A stretch of 36,788 bases of DNA from Woeseiaceae bacterium (GCA_011772865.1 WVYQ01000009.1:1-36788); one strand, 5' to 3'. Positions 16,662-24,331 are shown, counted from the stretch's first letter. A program made the numbers and translations. The notes: generated from the sequence alone by a model not told the origin.

Positions 16662-17503
16662 CAGACAGCTCCTGCTTTCCGGGATTCCTGATCCTGGAAC
16701 TGTTCGCGCTCGAGCCAGACGATCGATCGGGTGGGGCAGCGAAAGATGGCGTCGGGTCTTGCTTCACCGCCCGATGAGTAGTCGATGATGGGCAGGTTGT
16801 CGCGCATCGTGATCAGGCCGGGCGCGGCGTCGGCGGCGCACTTGCCGCAGGCGTCGCACGCCGCCTTGCAGAGCTGCGTTGCAGCTTCGCCGGCCAGTGG
16901 AATATTGCATTGGACGTACAGGTTCTGGCTAAGCGGCACGAGTTCGAAAAGGTCCCGCGGGCACGCGGCGACGCAATCGGGGCAAGCGCGGCACTTGTCG
17001 ATATCGACCTGTGGCAGCCCGTTGCTGTTCATATGGATGGCGTCGAACGTACAGGCGGCCTCACAGTCCGCCAGGCCGAGGCAGCCCCAGGCGCAACCTT
17101 TGCCGCCGCCGGACACGACGGCTGCGGCGCGGCAGCCTTCGAAACCACGGTACTCGGCTATCTGGCTGGCCTGCAGGTGACCGCCGTTGCAGCGCAGGCG
17201 CGCAACCAGTTTCTCGGCCCGGTCCGCGTCGACCTCGAGAAACTCGGCGATCTGCTCAATGGCCTCGTCGGTGCTGACCGTGCACTGTCCAGGCTCGACC
17301 TCACCGGCGACCAGTTTTTCAGCGAACGGCAGGCAGCCCGGCTGGCCACAAGCGCCACAGTTGGTGCCCGGTAGCAATTCGTTTGTCGCTTCGATACGAG
17401 GGTCTTCGTCGACTTTCAAAAAGCGCTGCGCGATAGCAAGAACCGTACCGAAGAACAGTCCGATTCCTACCATGATGGCCGGTGCTATGAGCAGCGTATT
17501 CAT
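16661..17503 (-). CDS. rnfB: Rnf complex ferredoxin-like subunit RnfB, long acetogen-type
   Basis: A 280-residue protein with one N-terminal membrane segment (3-24). The N-terminal cluster motif is C49-x2-C52-x4-C57...C74. C105 and C124 follow, then ferredoxin-like motifs C137/141/147/151 and C171/174/177/181, and a further Cys set at 199, 212, 216, 219, 222 and 256. This multi-cluster form with GCLGLADCEAAC is like the RnfB of acetogens and Bacteroidota and is much longer than the roughly 190-residue RsxB of enteric bacteria. RnfB is the entry point for ferredoxin electrons. Its start overlaps the stop of the 819-residue gene and its stop overlaps the 1382-residue gene. Confidence 0.93.
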   Translation of the reverse strand: MNTLLIAPAIMVGIGLFFGTVLAIAQRFLKVDEDPRIEATNELLPGTNCGACGQPGCLPFAEKLVAGEVEPGQCTVSTDEAIEQIAEFLEVDADRAEKLVARLRCNGGHLQASQIAEYRGFEGCRAAAVVSGGGKGCAWGCLGLADCEAACTFDAIHMNSNGLPQVDIDKCRACPDCVAACPRDLFELVPLSQNLYVQCNIPLAGEAATQLCKAACDACGKCAADAAPGLITMRDNLPIIDYSSGGEARPDAIFRCPTRSIVWLEREQFQDQESRKAGAV

Positions 17504-19962
17504 CAGTTAAACGGCTCGGCGCGAGCGATCAGTTCGTCAAGGCCCGGTTCGTTCGGATCCAGGGGTTTGCCCGGATGGATGCACTTCGCGGGACAAATCT
17601 CGGCAGCCGCAACGAGATCGGCATACGGCCCGGCCCTCGGGTCCGTGATGATCGCCTGCTTGTCGTCGTTGTACGCAAACATCATCTTGTTAATGCCCAT
17701 GCAGTCGTCGCAGGTCGTGCACATCGCGGTGTCGAGCCAGGGTTCGTCGAAACTCAGTTCTTCTTCGGGCTCCTCCTCCGCAACCGGCTCCGGTTCTGCC
17801 TCGACCTCCTCGGGCGGTGATTCGATTTCGGCGGGCGCTGCAGCCGGCATCGTTGCCAGCGGCGCGCCGCCGGCGATCATGCCTGACAGATCGGCGCCCA
17901 TCAGGACGTCGACGAGCTGTCCCATGGCCTCACCGGCCGCCTCCGAACGAACGGTTTCCAGTTGCTCTTCGTGTTCTTTCTTGAGTTGCTCGCGCTCGGC
18001 TTCGATCGCGGCGCGCTGTTCTTCGACGATTCGCTCGATCGCCTCCTCGACATAGAAGTTCTGAATGCCAGCCAGCTCCTGCAGCGAGCGCCAGTAGTTG
18101 AGCCGGTCGCGGCAGGCGAATACGAGCGCGCGGGACACGACAAGTCGCATGAGCACGCCCTGATCGTCGATCGCCCAGATGAATGGCACGGCACGATCGG
18201 CGAGTTCGTCGTCGACGTCCAGGTATCGATCGACCGGAATCAGGTCATCGGACTCGACGCCAACAGGCACTACGCGGAAATGTTCGTGCAGTGCAGGCAT
18301 CAGCAATGCATAGTCGGCAAACGTAAACGCGAGATCCATCTCGGTCACTTCGCCGTCGGCAGCCTGGTACTCGAGTTTCTCGACCGGCCAGTCCGCCTCG
18401 GCCTGCGGGTTGCCGCCGAAGCTGACTCGCTCCGCTGCACGGTCTCCGGCGTCAGGGTTCACGAGGACAAACGGATGGGCACGGCTTTCCAGCGCCGCGC
18501 TCGCGACAAACCACGCCTCGAGCAGCGGTTTTTTCGTCTTGGTCTGGGTGCCGCGATTGATCAGGTGCAGGCTCGTTCGATTGCTATCCAACGCGCAGAG
18601 GAATCCCGACAGGAGGTCGTGGTAACGGGCAGCGGACGTCTGCGCGACGACGACCTGGCGGTGGCCTATGCCGAGGTAGCCGAGTTCGAAGCGGTACGAA
18701 TCGAACGGGTCCTCGCCCGGTTTTGCGGCGGGATTGTCGTAAGCGCGGATCCAGCTCAGCACGTGCACGGGAAGACGCGATCCCAACAGTTGCGAAAACG
18801 AGGGCAAACCGTCGCCGGCAAGGTAGTCCGCGGATACCAGCGCGACGACGCGGGTAACGAGCTGCAACTCGTCGTTCGTGAAGGCCTGCCAGTCGAAACC
18901 GGCAAACCACGAATCGTGGACAGCCGGGTCGTAATTGCCCTCGATCTCGAGAGCCGCAATCCTGAGCGCAGCAAACAGGCCCGCGAACTCCGCGGCGTCG
19001 CTCGCAAATACCCGGGCCGCCTCGGTGCACGGGTCGTCGCTCGCAACCAGTTGCAGGTCCGGCACTTCGGCAAACCAGGGGTCGTCGACTCGCCCGACAA
19101 ACCGCACCAGCACCGCGTCATCGGACCAGTTCTGCAGCGCCTGCAGCGCGCGTTCGATCCTGGCCCGGCGTTCTTCCGGCATCTCGACCGAACCGTGCGA
19201 ACGATGCTCGAGCATGCCGGACAGGGCGCCGCTGTCGATGTAACGGGATCCGAGTCCGACGCTGGTCTTTATGCTTGCGGGTTCGTTGGCGTCGGTCGAC
19301 TTCGCTTTCTCGACATCGAGCAGCGCCTGTAATCCGTTTATTCGCGTGTCGATCTCTTTGTGAAGCAGCTCTCGCTGCCGACCCTGCCGATGCCGAATCG
19401 CATGCAGCATCAAGTGCAACGAGACGCTCGGTCCGTAGCCCAGGAATTGGCCACCCGCGGCTATCGCGCCCTGGAGTTTGCCGAGATCGGCATCCAGTTT
19501 TTCCCGATTCTGCGAGCCCAGGTCGAGATGCTCCTGCATGGCCGCAGCCGCTTCCGCAAACATTGCGACGGCATCGACGGGATCGGATCCGTCGAGTTTC
19601 TGGCGCAGGTAGCGCTCGATCCAGGGCAGATTGTCCTTCAGGATCCTGGCGTCTTCCGCGGCGGGCGCAAATGTCTCGAGCGATTCCATGAAATGCTCGC
19701 TGGCAGGCTTCGCCAGGACAGAGTGGGCCTCGTCGCCGATGGGAACCAGGTACAGCGGGTACTGGTAACGAATGGCTGACGCATCGCGATAAGCGTTGAG
19801 CAGGGCGGGCAGTACCGTGTCTGCAGGGCGGTCCAGGCTCGCTGCCGCTGCAGGCTCGCCGAAGTGGAAACGCCGCAACCGGCTGATCGTGCCGGCGCTC
19901 ACATCGCGCTCGTTGCCGCTGGCTTCGGGTGCTTCGCGTTTGCTTTCCAGTGCGAAATTCAT
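17503..19962 (-). CDS. 819-residue degenerate PFOR-like protein with a tethered ferredoxin domain
   Basis: I recognise no named family. Residues about 360-570 resemble the TPP domain of PFOR and align with 1120-1280 of the 1382-residue protein: DELQL, ADYLAGDGL, LPVHVLSWI, RQVVVAQTSAA, FGGNPQAE. TPP-binding residues are absent. Residues 622-680 share WRSLQELAGI followed by a charged coiled coil. An Ala/Pro/Glu-rich acidic linker (about 705-740) leads to a C-terminal ferredoxin-like unit, C748-x2-C751-x2-C754 and C790-P-x2-C794. Residues 50-350 are helical and unassigned. The start at 19962 follows GGAG; the gap to the beta-subunit gene is 12 bases. Likely an electron carrier or scaffold between the oxidoreductase and RnfB (inference). 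Confidence 0.8.
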   Translation of the reverse strand: MNFALESKREAPEASGNERDVSAGTISRLRRFHFGEPAAAASLDRPADTVLPALLNAYRDASAIRYQYPLYLVPIGDEAHSVLAKPASEHFMESLETFAPAAEDARILKDNLPWIERYLRQKLDGSDPVDAVAMFAEAAAAMQEHLDLGSQNREKLDADLGKLQGAIAAGGQFLGYGPSVSLHLMLHAIRHRQGRQRELLHKEIDTRINGLQALLDVEKAKSTDANEPASIKTSVGLGSRYIDSGALSGMLEHRSHGSVEMPEERRARIERALQALQNWSDDAVLVRFVGRVDDPWFAEVPDLQLVASDDPCTEAARVFASDAAEFAGLFAALRIAALEIEGNYDPAVHDSWFAGFDWQAFTNDELQLVTRVVALVSADYLAGDGLPSFSQLLGSRLPVHVLSWIRAYDNPAAKPGEDPFDSYRFELGYLGIGHRQVVVAQTSAARYHDLLSGFLCALDSNRTSLHLINRGTQTKTKKPLLEAWFVASAALESRAHPFVLVNPDAGDRAAERVSFGGNPQAEADWPVEKLEYQAADGEVTEMDLAFTFADYALLMPALHEHFRVVPVGVESDDLIPVDRYLDVDDELADRAVPFIWAIDDQGVLMRLVVSRALVFACRDRLNYWRSLQELAGIQNFYVEEAIERIVEEQRAAIEAEREQLKKEHEEQLETVRSEAAGEAMGQLVDVLMGADLSGMIAGGAPLATMPAAAPAEIESPPEEVEAEPEPVAEEEPEEELSFDEPWLDTAMCTTCDDCMGINKMMFAYNDDKQAIITDPRAGPYADLVAAAEICPAKCIHPGKPLDPNEPGLDELIARAEPFN

Positions 19963-19974
19963 TTTTGCTCCGGG

Positions 19975-20931
19975 CTAAATGGCGAAACCGTCCAAAGCCT
20001 TGTTGATACCGGCAAGTTTCTCGTCGACGCTCATGTCCAGTCCGACGGATGACATCAGGTCGTACCGCGGCGCATCCGGGTTGTGATAGAGAATGCCCAG
20101 CGGCAGGACGGACTCGTCGGCCGCAATCGCGAGCGCCGCGGGGAGGTCCGACGGGTCATGCTCGCCGTGGTTCGGAAACAGCCGCTTGACGTTGTCGTCG
20201 ACCTGCACACCTTTTTCGTGCGTTAGCAGCCGCATTTTTGCCGGTTCGTCCTGCAGTGCCTTGCCGATTGCTTCCACATAGACCGGGCAACGCTGGATGA
20301 TGCGAACGAAGCTGGTTCCCTTGTGCTCGTGCGCCTTCTTGATCACTTCGTGCCGCAGCGGCGCGTTCCAGTCGACGATTTGCGCGACAAAGGAAATATT
20401 GGTGACGCCGAGCGTTACCGTCAGCGGGTTCAATGGCGGCAATAATGCGCCTGAGGGATGCGTGTTGGTGGGCACGTCGATCGGAGTGGTCGGCGAAGTC
20501 TGTTTCTTGGTCAGGCCGTAGATGCCGTTGTCGAAGACAAGCAGCGTCATATCCATGTTGTAACGCATGGCATGAACCCAGTGGGCCGCCCCGATCGAGA
20601 AACAGTCGCCGTCACCGGTCGCGACCCAGACGTCCAGGTCGGGGCGCCGGGACTTGATACCGCAGGCAACGGGCAGGGCACGCCCGTGGAGGCCATGAAA
20701 CCCGTAGGTGTTCATGTAATGCGGCAGGCGGCTGGAGCAGCCGATGCCGGACACGGCCACGGTTTTTTCCGGCTTCACCTGCGCATCGCGGCAAACCCTG
20801 TGTACGGCCGCCAGGATGCCGTGGTCGCCGCAACCGGTGCACCAGCGGGGCTCGGCGCCGCAGTAGTCTTCCAGCGTGAAATAGCGATCCTTGACCTCGA
20901 GAGACCAGTCACCTTTCAAGCCGAACATCAT
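19975..20931 (-). CDS. korB: 2-oxoacid:ferredoxin oxidoreductase, beta (TPP) subunit
   Basis: A 318-residue catalytic subunit. Cluster ligands are C31-x2-C34, C65 in SGIGCSSR and C214 in QRCPVY. The TPP/Mg motif is GDGD at 106-109 with N135 in FDNGIYGLTKKQ, all intact. This is the KorB/PorB layout of multi-subunit enzymes that oxidise 2-oxoacids (2-oxoglutarate or pyruvate class) with CoA to acyl-CoA, CO2 and reduced ferredoxin, or run in reverse. The exact substrate cannot be fixed from the sequence. The start at 20931 follows AAGGAGC and overlaps the alpha-subunit stop (ATGA). Confidence 0.93.
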   Translation of the reverse strand: MMFGLKGDWSLEVKDRYFTLEDYCGAEPRWCTGCGDHGILAAVHRVCRDAQVKPEKTVAVSGIGCSSRLPHYMNTYGFHGLHGRALPVACGIKSRRPDLDVWVATGDGDCFSIGAAHWVHAMRYNMDMTLLVFDNGIYGLTKKQTSPTTPIDVPTNTHPSGALLPPLNPLTVTLGVTNISFVAQIVDWNAPLRHEVIKKAHEHKGTSFVRIIQRCPVYVEAIGKALQDEPAKMRLLTHEKGVQVDDNVKRLFPNHGEHDPSDLPAALAIAADESVLPLGILYHNPDAPRYDLMSSVGLDMSVDEKLAGINKALDGFAI

Positions 20932-23030
20932 TTTGCTCCTTCGATTTCTGCGAGCCGCGAGTCAATGACTTTGCCGATTGCGCCGGGTTGCAGCGGATGG
21001 CCGGGGACTTTTGACCAGCAGTCGATGTCCATTAGCGTGTGGGCGCGCAGTACATTCGCGAGCTGCGAGTAACGGCGATTGTCCCCGTTCGTCAATGGGG
21101 AGCCGGGATCGTCGCTGTAGTTGATCTCGATCGTCATGACCTTCTTGAAGCCCGAGAAGATTTCTTTGAGGCCGGGCTCCATCGGCGACAGGAAGCGCAA
21201 ATGGACTGACGACACGTTCTTGCCCTGTTCTCTCGCCAGGTCGACCGCTTCTTCGATCGCACCGAGCGTCGAACCCCAACCGACGATCAGGAGGTCTCCG
21301 GTTGCGTCGCCATGGATCTCTGGCGGTTTCAGCGTCCCGGACAGCGTTGCCAGCTTGCGACTGCGCATGTTCATGCCTTCCTGGTTCGATGCGGAGTCGT
21401 AGGCAATCTTGCTGTTCTGATTGTGCGCGAGACCCGTCAGGATGTACTCGCCATCGCGCATTCCCGGGATCGGCCGTGGCGATAATCCGGTGGTCTCGTC
21501 CCAGTTGTAAGGTGCTATGTCCCGGTCCCAGGCCGACTGGTCGATCGGGGGTGCGAACCACTCATCGGTGACTTCGGGCCGTTCGATCGGTTGCACACCG
21601 GTCGCGAGATTCGCATCGGTCAGCAGGATCACAGGCGTGCGGAACGACTCCGCTAATTTGCGCGCCATGACGACAAAGTGAAAGCACTCGGAAATCGTTG
21701 TCGCCGCGATGACGATCTTGGGGGAGTCGCCCGGCGAGCCGTACAGGCTTGCGAGCAGATCACCCTGCTCGATCTTGGTCGGAAGGCCCGTAGCCGGGCC
21801 GCCGCGTTGTACGTCGACGATCACCAACGGGATCTCGGCCATGACCGCAAGGCCGATCATTTCGGTTTTCAGGGCCATGCCGGGGCCGGAGGTGATCGTG
21901 CATGCCGTCTTCCCGGCATAAGAAGCACCGATAGCAAAGCCGATCGCGGCAATCTCGTCCTCGGCCTGGTGGACAAACCCACCCGTCAGGTGAAAGTCGT
22001 CTGCCAGGTAATGCGATGCCGACGTCGCCGGCGTGATCGGATACATCGCGACCATTTCGATGCCGGCAGCCATAACACCGAGTCCAACCGCGGTATTACC
22101 ATTGATGACCACGGCCGACTCCAGGCGATCTTCGGGGTCTGCGGGCAATTCGAACTCGTAATCGAGGTGCTCGCGCGCGAAAGCGTAGCCGGCATCGAAC
22201 AACTCGTGATTGACGCTGATGACCTTGTCGCTCTTTCTCCTGAAGGTCTTGGCAATTTCGCCTTTGGCCGTGTCGACATCGCGATGATAAATGGCGCACA
22301 ACATCCCGAGCACGAACATGTTCTTGCCCTTGCGCGGATCCGGAACGACCTTGAGACACTCTTCCTGTATCGGCAGTTCATGAACGACCAGTCCCTGTGC
22401 GCGAAAGTCGGCGACTGCTTCCCGATACTGTTTGCGGATTCTTTCCTCGGGATCCTCAGCCCACATGTTCTCCAGCAGGACGACCGTGCCTTGCTTGTAG
22501 GCGCGGTTATCGATGCGGGAATAGAGCACCTGCTCGTTGAACGCGACGACCATATCGGCCTCATTGCCCATGTTGGTCACTTTCTTCGACCCCATGCGGA
22601 CGCGAATGCCGCTCGCACCCTGGCGCTCTCGCGCAGGCGGCTGAATTTCGGCCGGAATGATCTCAACGGTCCAGACACCGTTGCCCATCTTGCCGCTGAC
22701 CAGCCCCAGGATCTGGCCGCATTTCTGCGCGCCCTCGCCGGAGTCGCTGACGATTTCGACGATATGCTGGTCTACCAGCTGGGCGCCGCGCTTCGCATTG
22801 GCCACATCTTCCGAACCATTGGCGCGAACCTCATCAATCTTGCTGCGGAGCGCCTCGACGGCAGCCCAGCGCGCTTCGCGCGCGGCTTCGATGTCGTGGG
22901 TATGCAATGAGCGGCGCAGGTCGTAGCCCAGGGCCTTGCGCAAGGACCGCGGCACTGCAACTTTGACCCACCAGGTGTTGTTTCTCTTGAACAGGTATTT
23001 CGTATCGACTGCGGATGCGGATTTTTGCAT
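20928..23030 (-). CDS. korA: 2-oxoacid:ferredoxin oxidoreductase, fused gamma-alpha subunit with integrase-type N-terminal domain
   Basis: A 700-residue protein in three parts. Residues 10-65 (YLFKRNNTWWVKVAVPRSL, then RRSLHTHDIEAARE) resemble the DUF6538-type domain normally found at the N-terminus of tyrosine recombinases. Residues about 88-290 are the gamma domain (SGEGAQKCGQILG, IIPAEIQPPAR). Residues 305-700 are the alpha domain with MYPITPATSAS (329-) and RGGPATGLPTKIEQGD (409-). The catalytic parts look complete. The ATG at 23030 follows AGGAAG at good spacing, so the N-terminal domain appears to be translated. This is the first gene of the operon; it pairs with the beta subunit. The longer open frame to 23165 is less likely. 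Confidence 0.9.
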   Translation of the reverse strand: MQKSASAVDTKYLFKRNNTWWVKVAVPRSLRKALGYDLRRSLHTHDIEAAREARWAAVEALRSKIDEVRANGSEDVANAKRGAQLVDQHIVEIVSDSGEGAQKCGQILGLVSGKMGNGVWTVEIIPAEIQPPARERQGASGIRVRMGSKKVTNMGNEADMVVAFNEQVLYSRIDNRAYKQGTVVLLENMWAEDPEERIRKQYREAVADFRAQGLVVHELPIQEECLKVVPDPRKGKNMFVLGMLCAIYHRDVDTAKGEIAKTFRRKSDKVISVNHELFDAGYAFAREHLDYEFELPADPEDRLESAVVINGNTAVGLGVMAAGIEMVAMYPITPATSASHYLADDFHLTGGFVHQAEDEIAAIGFAIGASYAGKTACTITSGPGMALKTEMIGLAVMAEIPLVIVDVQRGGPATGLPTKIEQGDLLASLYGSPGDSPKIVIAATTISECFHFVVMARKLAESFRTPVILLTDANLATGVQPIERPEVTDEWFAPPIDQSAWDRDIAPYNWDETTGLSPRPIPGMRDGEYILTGLAHNQNSKIAYDSASNQEGMNMRSRKLATLSGTLKPPEIHGDATGDLLIVGWGSTLGAIEEAVDLAREQGKNVSSVHLRFLSPMEPGLKEIFSGFKKVMTIEINYSDDPGSPLTNGDNRRYSQLANVLRAHTLMDIDCWSKVPGHPLQPGAIGKVIDSRLAEIEGAK

Positions 23031-23058
23031 TGGTCTTCCTGTGTACCTTACGGCGCGT

Positions 23059-23075
23059 AGTAATCTGAAATTACT
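23059..23075. promoter_or_regulatory. 17-bp dyad close to the start of the operon
   Basis: AGTAAT (23059-23064), CTGAA, ATTACT (23070-23075): a perfect 6-bp dyad with a 5-base centre, 28 bases upstream of the alpha-subunit ATG. The position near the expected promoter or leader fits a repressor operator (inference). No clear -10/-35 pair could be assigned. Confidence 0.4.
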
Positions 23076-23114
23076 GGCTTTTTTCCTAAAATGAACGATG
23101 CGCGAGCAAGTCCG

Positions 23115-23144
23115 GGTACAGGCATTTGGATTTGTACCTGTACC
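23115..23144. promoter_or_regulatory. Inverted repeat GGTACAGG-N14-CCTGTACC upstream of the operon
   Basis: Perfect 8-bp arms at 23115-23122 and 23137-23144, with centres 22 bases apart, about two helical turns. Two more GGTACA hexamers (as TGTACC) lie at 23133-23138 (as TTGTACC) and 23042-23047, making four copies in about 100 bases. This is a candidate activator or repressor site for the minus-strand operon or the divergent small genes. Confidence 0.45.
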
Positions 23145-23224
23145 TTTGAAATGTGAACCCAACACCGCCTTTTGGAAATAGGCATAAGCCGAAGTCGGGT
23201 AACGGGTTTTATCGCCGCCGAACG

Positions 23225-23248
23225 GGTAGACTGAGGCCCGTGTCTACC
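23225..23248 (+). promoter_or_regulatory. Inverted repeat just before the ribosome site of the 17-residue ORF
   Basis: GGTAGAC (23225-23231), 10 bases, GTCTACC (23242-23248). The second arm abuts the GGGAGAA ribosome site, so an RNA hairpin here could affect translation, or the DNA could be an operator. There is no T-run, so it is not a terminator. Confidence 0.35.
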
Positions 23249-23260
23249 GGGAGAAAACCA

Positions 23261-23314
23261 ATGAAAACACCGGTCTTTTATGACTTGCCGGCCCCGTCGG
23301 ATATGCTGAATTAA
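23261..23314 (+). CDS. Candidate 17-residue micro-ORF
   Basis: ATG at 23261 to TAA at 23314, encoding MKTPVFYDLPAPSDMLN. A good GGGAGAA site lies 6 bases upstream, and the next gene starts 9 bases after the stop. It may be a leader peptide or a very small protein. It has no run of one amino acid as attenuator leaders do. No homology is recognised. Confidence 0.35.
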   Translation: MKTPVFYDLPAPSDMLN

Positions 23315-23323
23315 GGATTCGGG

Positions 23324-23521
23324 ATGAAAAAGATTGCGGTTATTTGTGCGTTGTTGATCGTCATCATGGCGGCGATCCTGGGTGTGTTAACGATCTTCGG
23401 CATGATGAGCTTCGACAGCGCGCTGTCGAACCTGGTCAAGGCGGGTGGCGCTATCGTCGTACTCGGTATAGCGTCGGCGCTGATTTCTCTGATGATGGGC
23501 AATAAGGAGGGAGGCGAATGA
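23324..23521 (+). CDS. Small two-segment membrane protein
   Basis: A 65-residue hydrophobic protein starting MKKIAVICALLIVIMAA, with two likely membrane segments (about 4-28 and 40-58) and the tail GNKEGGE. No family is recognised. Its stop overlaps the ATG of the next gene by 4 bases, so the two are co-translated. It is divergent from the large operon. Confidence 0.65.
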   Translation: MKKIAVICALLIVIMAAILGVLTIFGMMSFDSALSNLVKAGGAIVVLGIASALISLMMGNKEGGE

Positions 23522-23910
23522 ACACGAAACACATCACTGTTGCACTTGTACTCCTGTTACCGGGTATCGCTGCAACGCAGGATTCCGGCAACTACCAGTG
23601 CACGCACGGCGACCTCGTACGCCGCGTCGAAATTTTCACTGATCCGGGGGTTTCCGTACCCTGCGAGGTGCACTACTTCAAAGACACCGAGGCGCCGGGT
23701 GAGTCACAGGTACTCTGGAAGGCGCAGGCCGAGGAGGGTTATTGCGAGGCGCAGGCTGCGGAGTTCATCGCCAAACTCGAGGGCTGGGGATGGAGCTGCG
23801 GTGCCGGCGATGCGCCTGCGACGGAACCCGCCGCCGAGTCCGAGGAAGCGCCCGAGCCTGAAGTACAGGATGACACCGACGTGCTGAGCCCCGGCGAACC
23901 GGAGAACTAG
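23518..23910 (+). CDS. Secreted Cys-containing protein with acidic tail
   Basis: A 130-residue protein with a signal peptide (cleavage near IAATQ). The core begins with GNYQCTHGDLVRRVEI and has four Cys (CTHGD, PCEVHY, YCEAQ, WSCGAG), which could form two disulfides. The C-terminal 35 residues are rich in Glu, Pro and Ala. No named family is recognised. It overlaps the membrane-protein gene before it, and a strong terminator follows. Confidence 0.65.
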   Translation: MNTKHITVALVLLLPGIAATQDSGNYQCTHGDLVRRVEIFTDPGVSVPCEVHYFKDTEAPGESQVLWKAQAEEGYCEAQAAEFIAKLEGWGWSCGAGDAPATEPAAESEEAPEPEVQDDTDVLSPGEPEN

Positions 23911-23921
23911 AAAAACCCAAC

Positions 23922-23951
23922 AAAAAACCCCGCGAGTGCGGGGTTTTTTTT
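23922..23951. terminator. Bidirectional intrinsic terminator
   Basis: Stem AAAAAACCCCGC / GCGGGGTTTTTT with loop GAGT and a T-run on both strands. It sits between two convergent genes (ending at 23910 and 23954) and can serve both. Confidence 0.9.
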
Positions 23952-23953
23952 AA

Positions 23954-24331
23954 TCAGTGCTCGGGGTGCACCGCCGCAGCATCGACGTGCGGGAGATGAT
24001 GTTCCACCTCCTCGGTCAGGTGTTCGGCGTTGCGAATCCAGTTGCAGGTCTCGCAGGTGCAGGTCGTTTCGTCATGGCGCAGATGCTTGTGCAGCGCCTC
24101 GACAAACTTGATGCCTTCACGCAAAGAAACGCTCAGTACTTCGTTGGTCATCTCATCGAAGTGCCTGAAGTCCTGCATGCAGGTCTCCCAACCACATTCC
24201 TCACCTGTACAGTGATTGCACCGTTCACCGGTGGCTTCAAACATGTTCTTGTGGTGGTAGTTGTGGTCGTCGATCAGTTGCTGGAGCAGCAGGCGGGGGT
24301 ACATGAGCGCTTCTATGAGTTGTTGTCGCAT
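23954..24331 (-). CDS. Cys-rich protein, paralogue of 7650-8021
   Basis: A 125-residue protein of unrecognised family. It has MRQQLIEALMYPRLLL at the start, Cys at 38, 41, 46 and 51, C91-x-C93-x2-C96 in HDETTCTCETCNW, and a His-rich C-terminus. The ligand spacing nearly equals that of its paralogue on the other side of the operon, suggesting a shared metal site. The start at 24331 follows AGAGGAG. It shares an 80-base divergent region with the aldo/keto reductase gene, which holds a GAGTAC-N14-GTACTC inverted repeat at 24359-24384. Confidence 0.75.
   Translation of the reverse strand: MRQQLIEALMYPRLLLQQLIDDHNYHHKNMFEATGERCNHCTGEECGWETCMQDFRHFDEMTNEVLSVSLREGIKFVEALHKHLRHDETTCTCETCNWIRNAEHLTEEVEHHLPHVDAAAVHPEH

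Noticed and set aside
17962-19332. 456-codon plus-strand ORF inside the 819-residue gene
   Set aside because: Antisense shadow; the opposite frame has Fe-S motifs, a ribosome site and operon context.
21678-22910. 410-codon plus-strand ORF inside the gamma-alpha subunit gene
   Set aside because: Antisense to an intact catalytic subunit; no family features.
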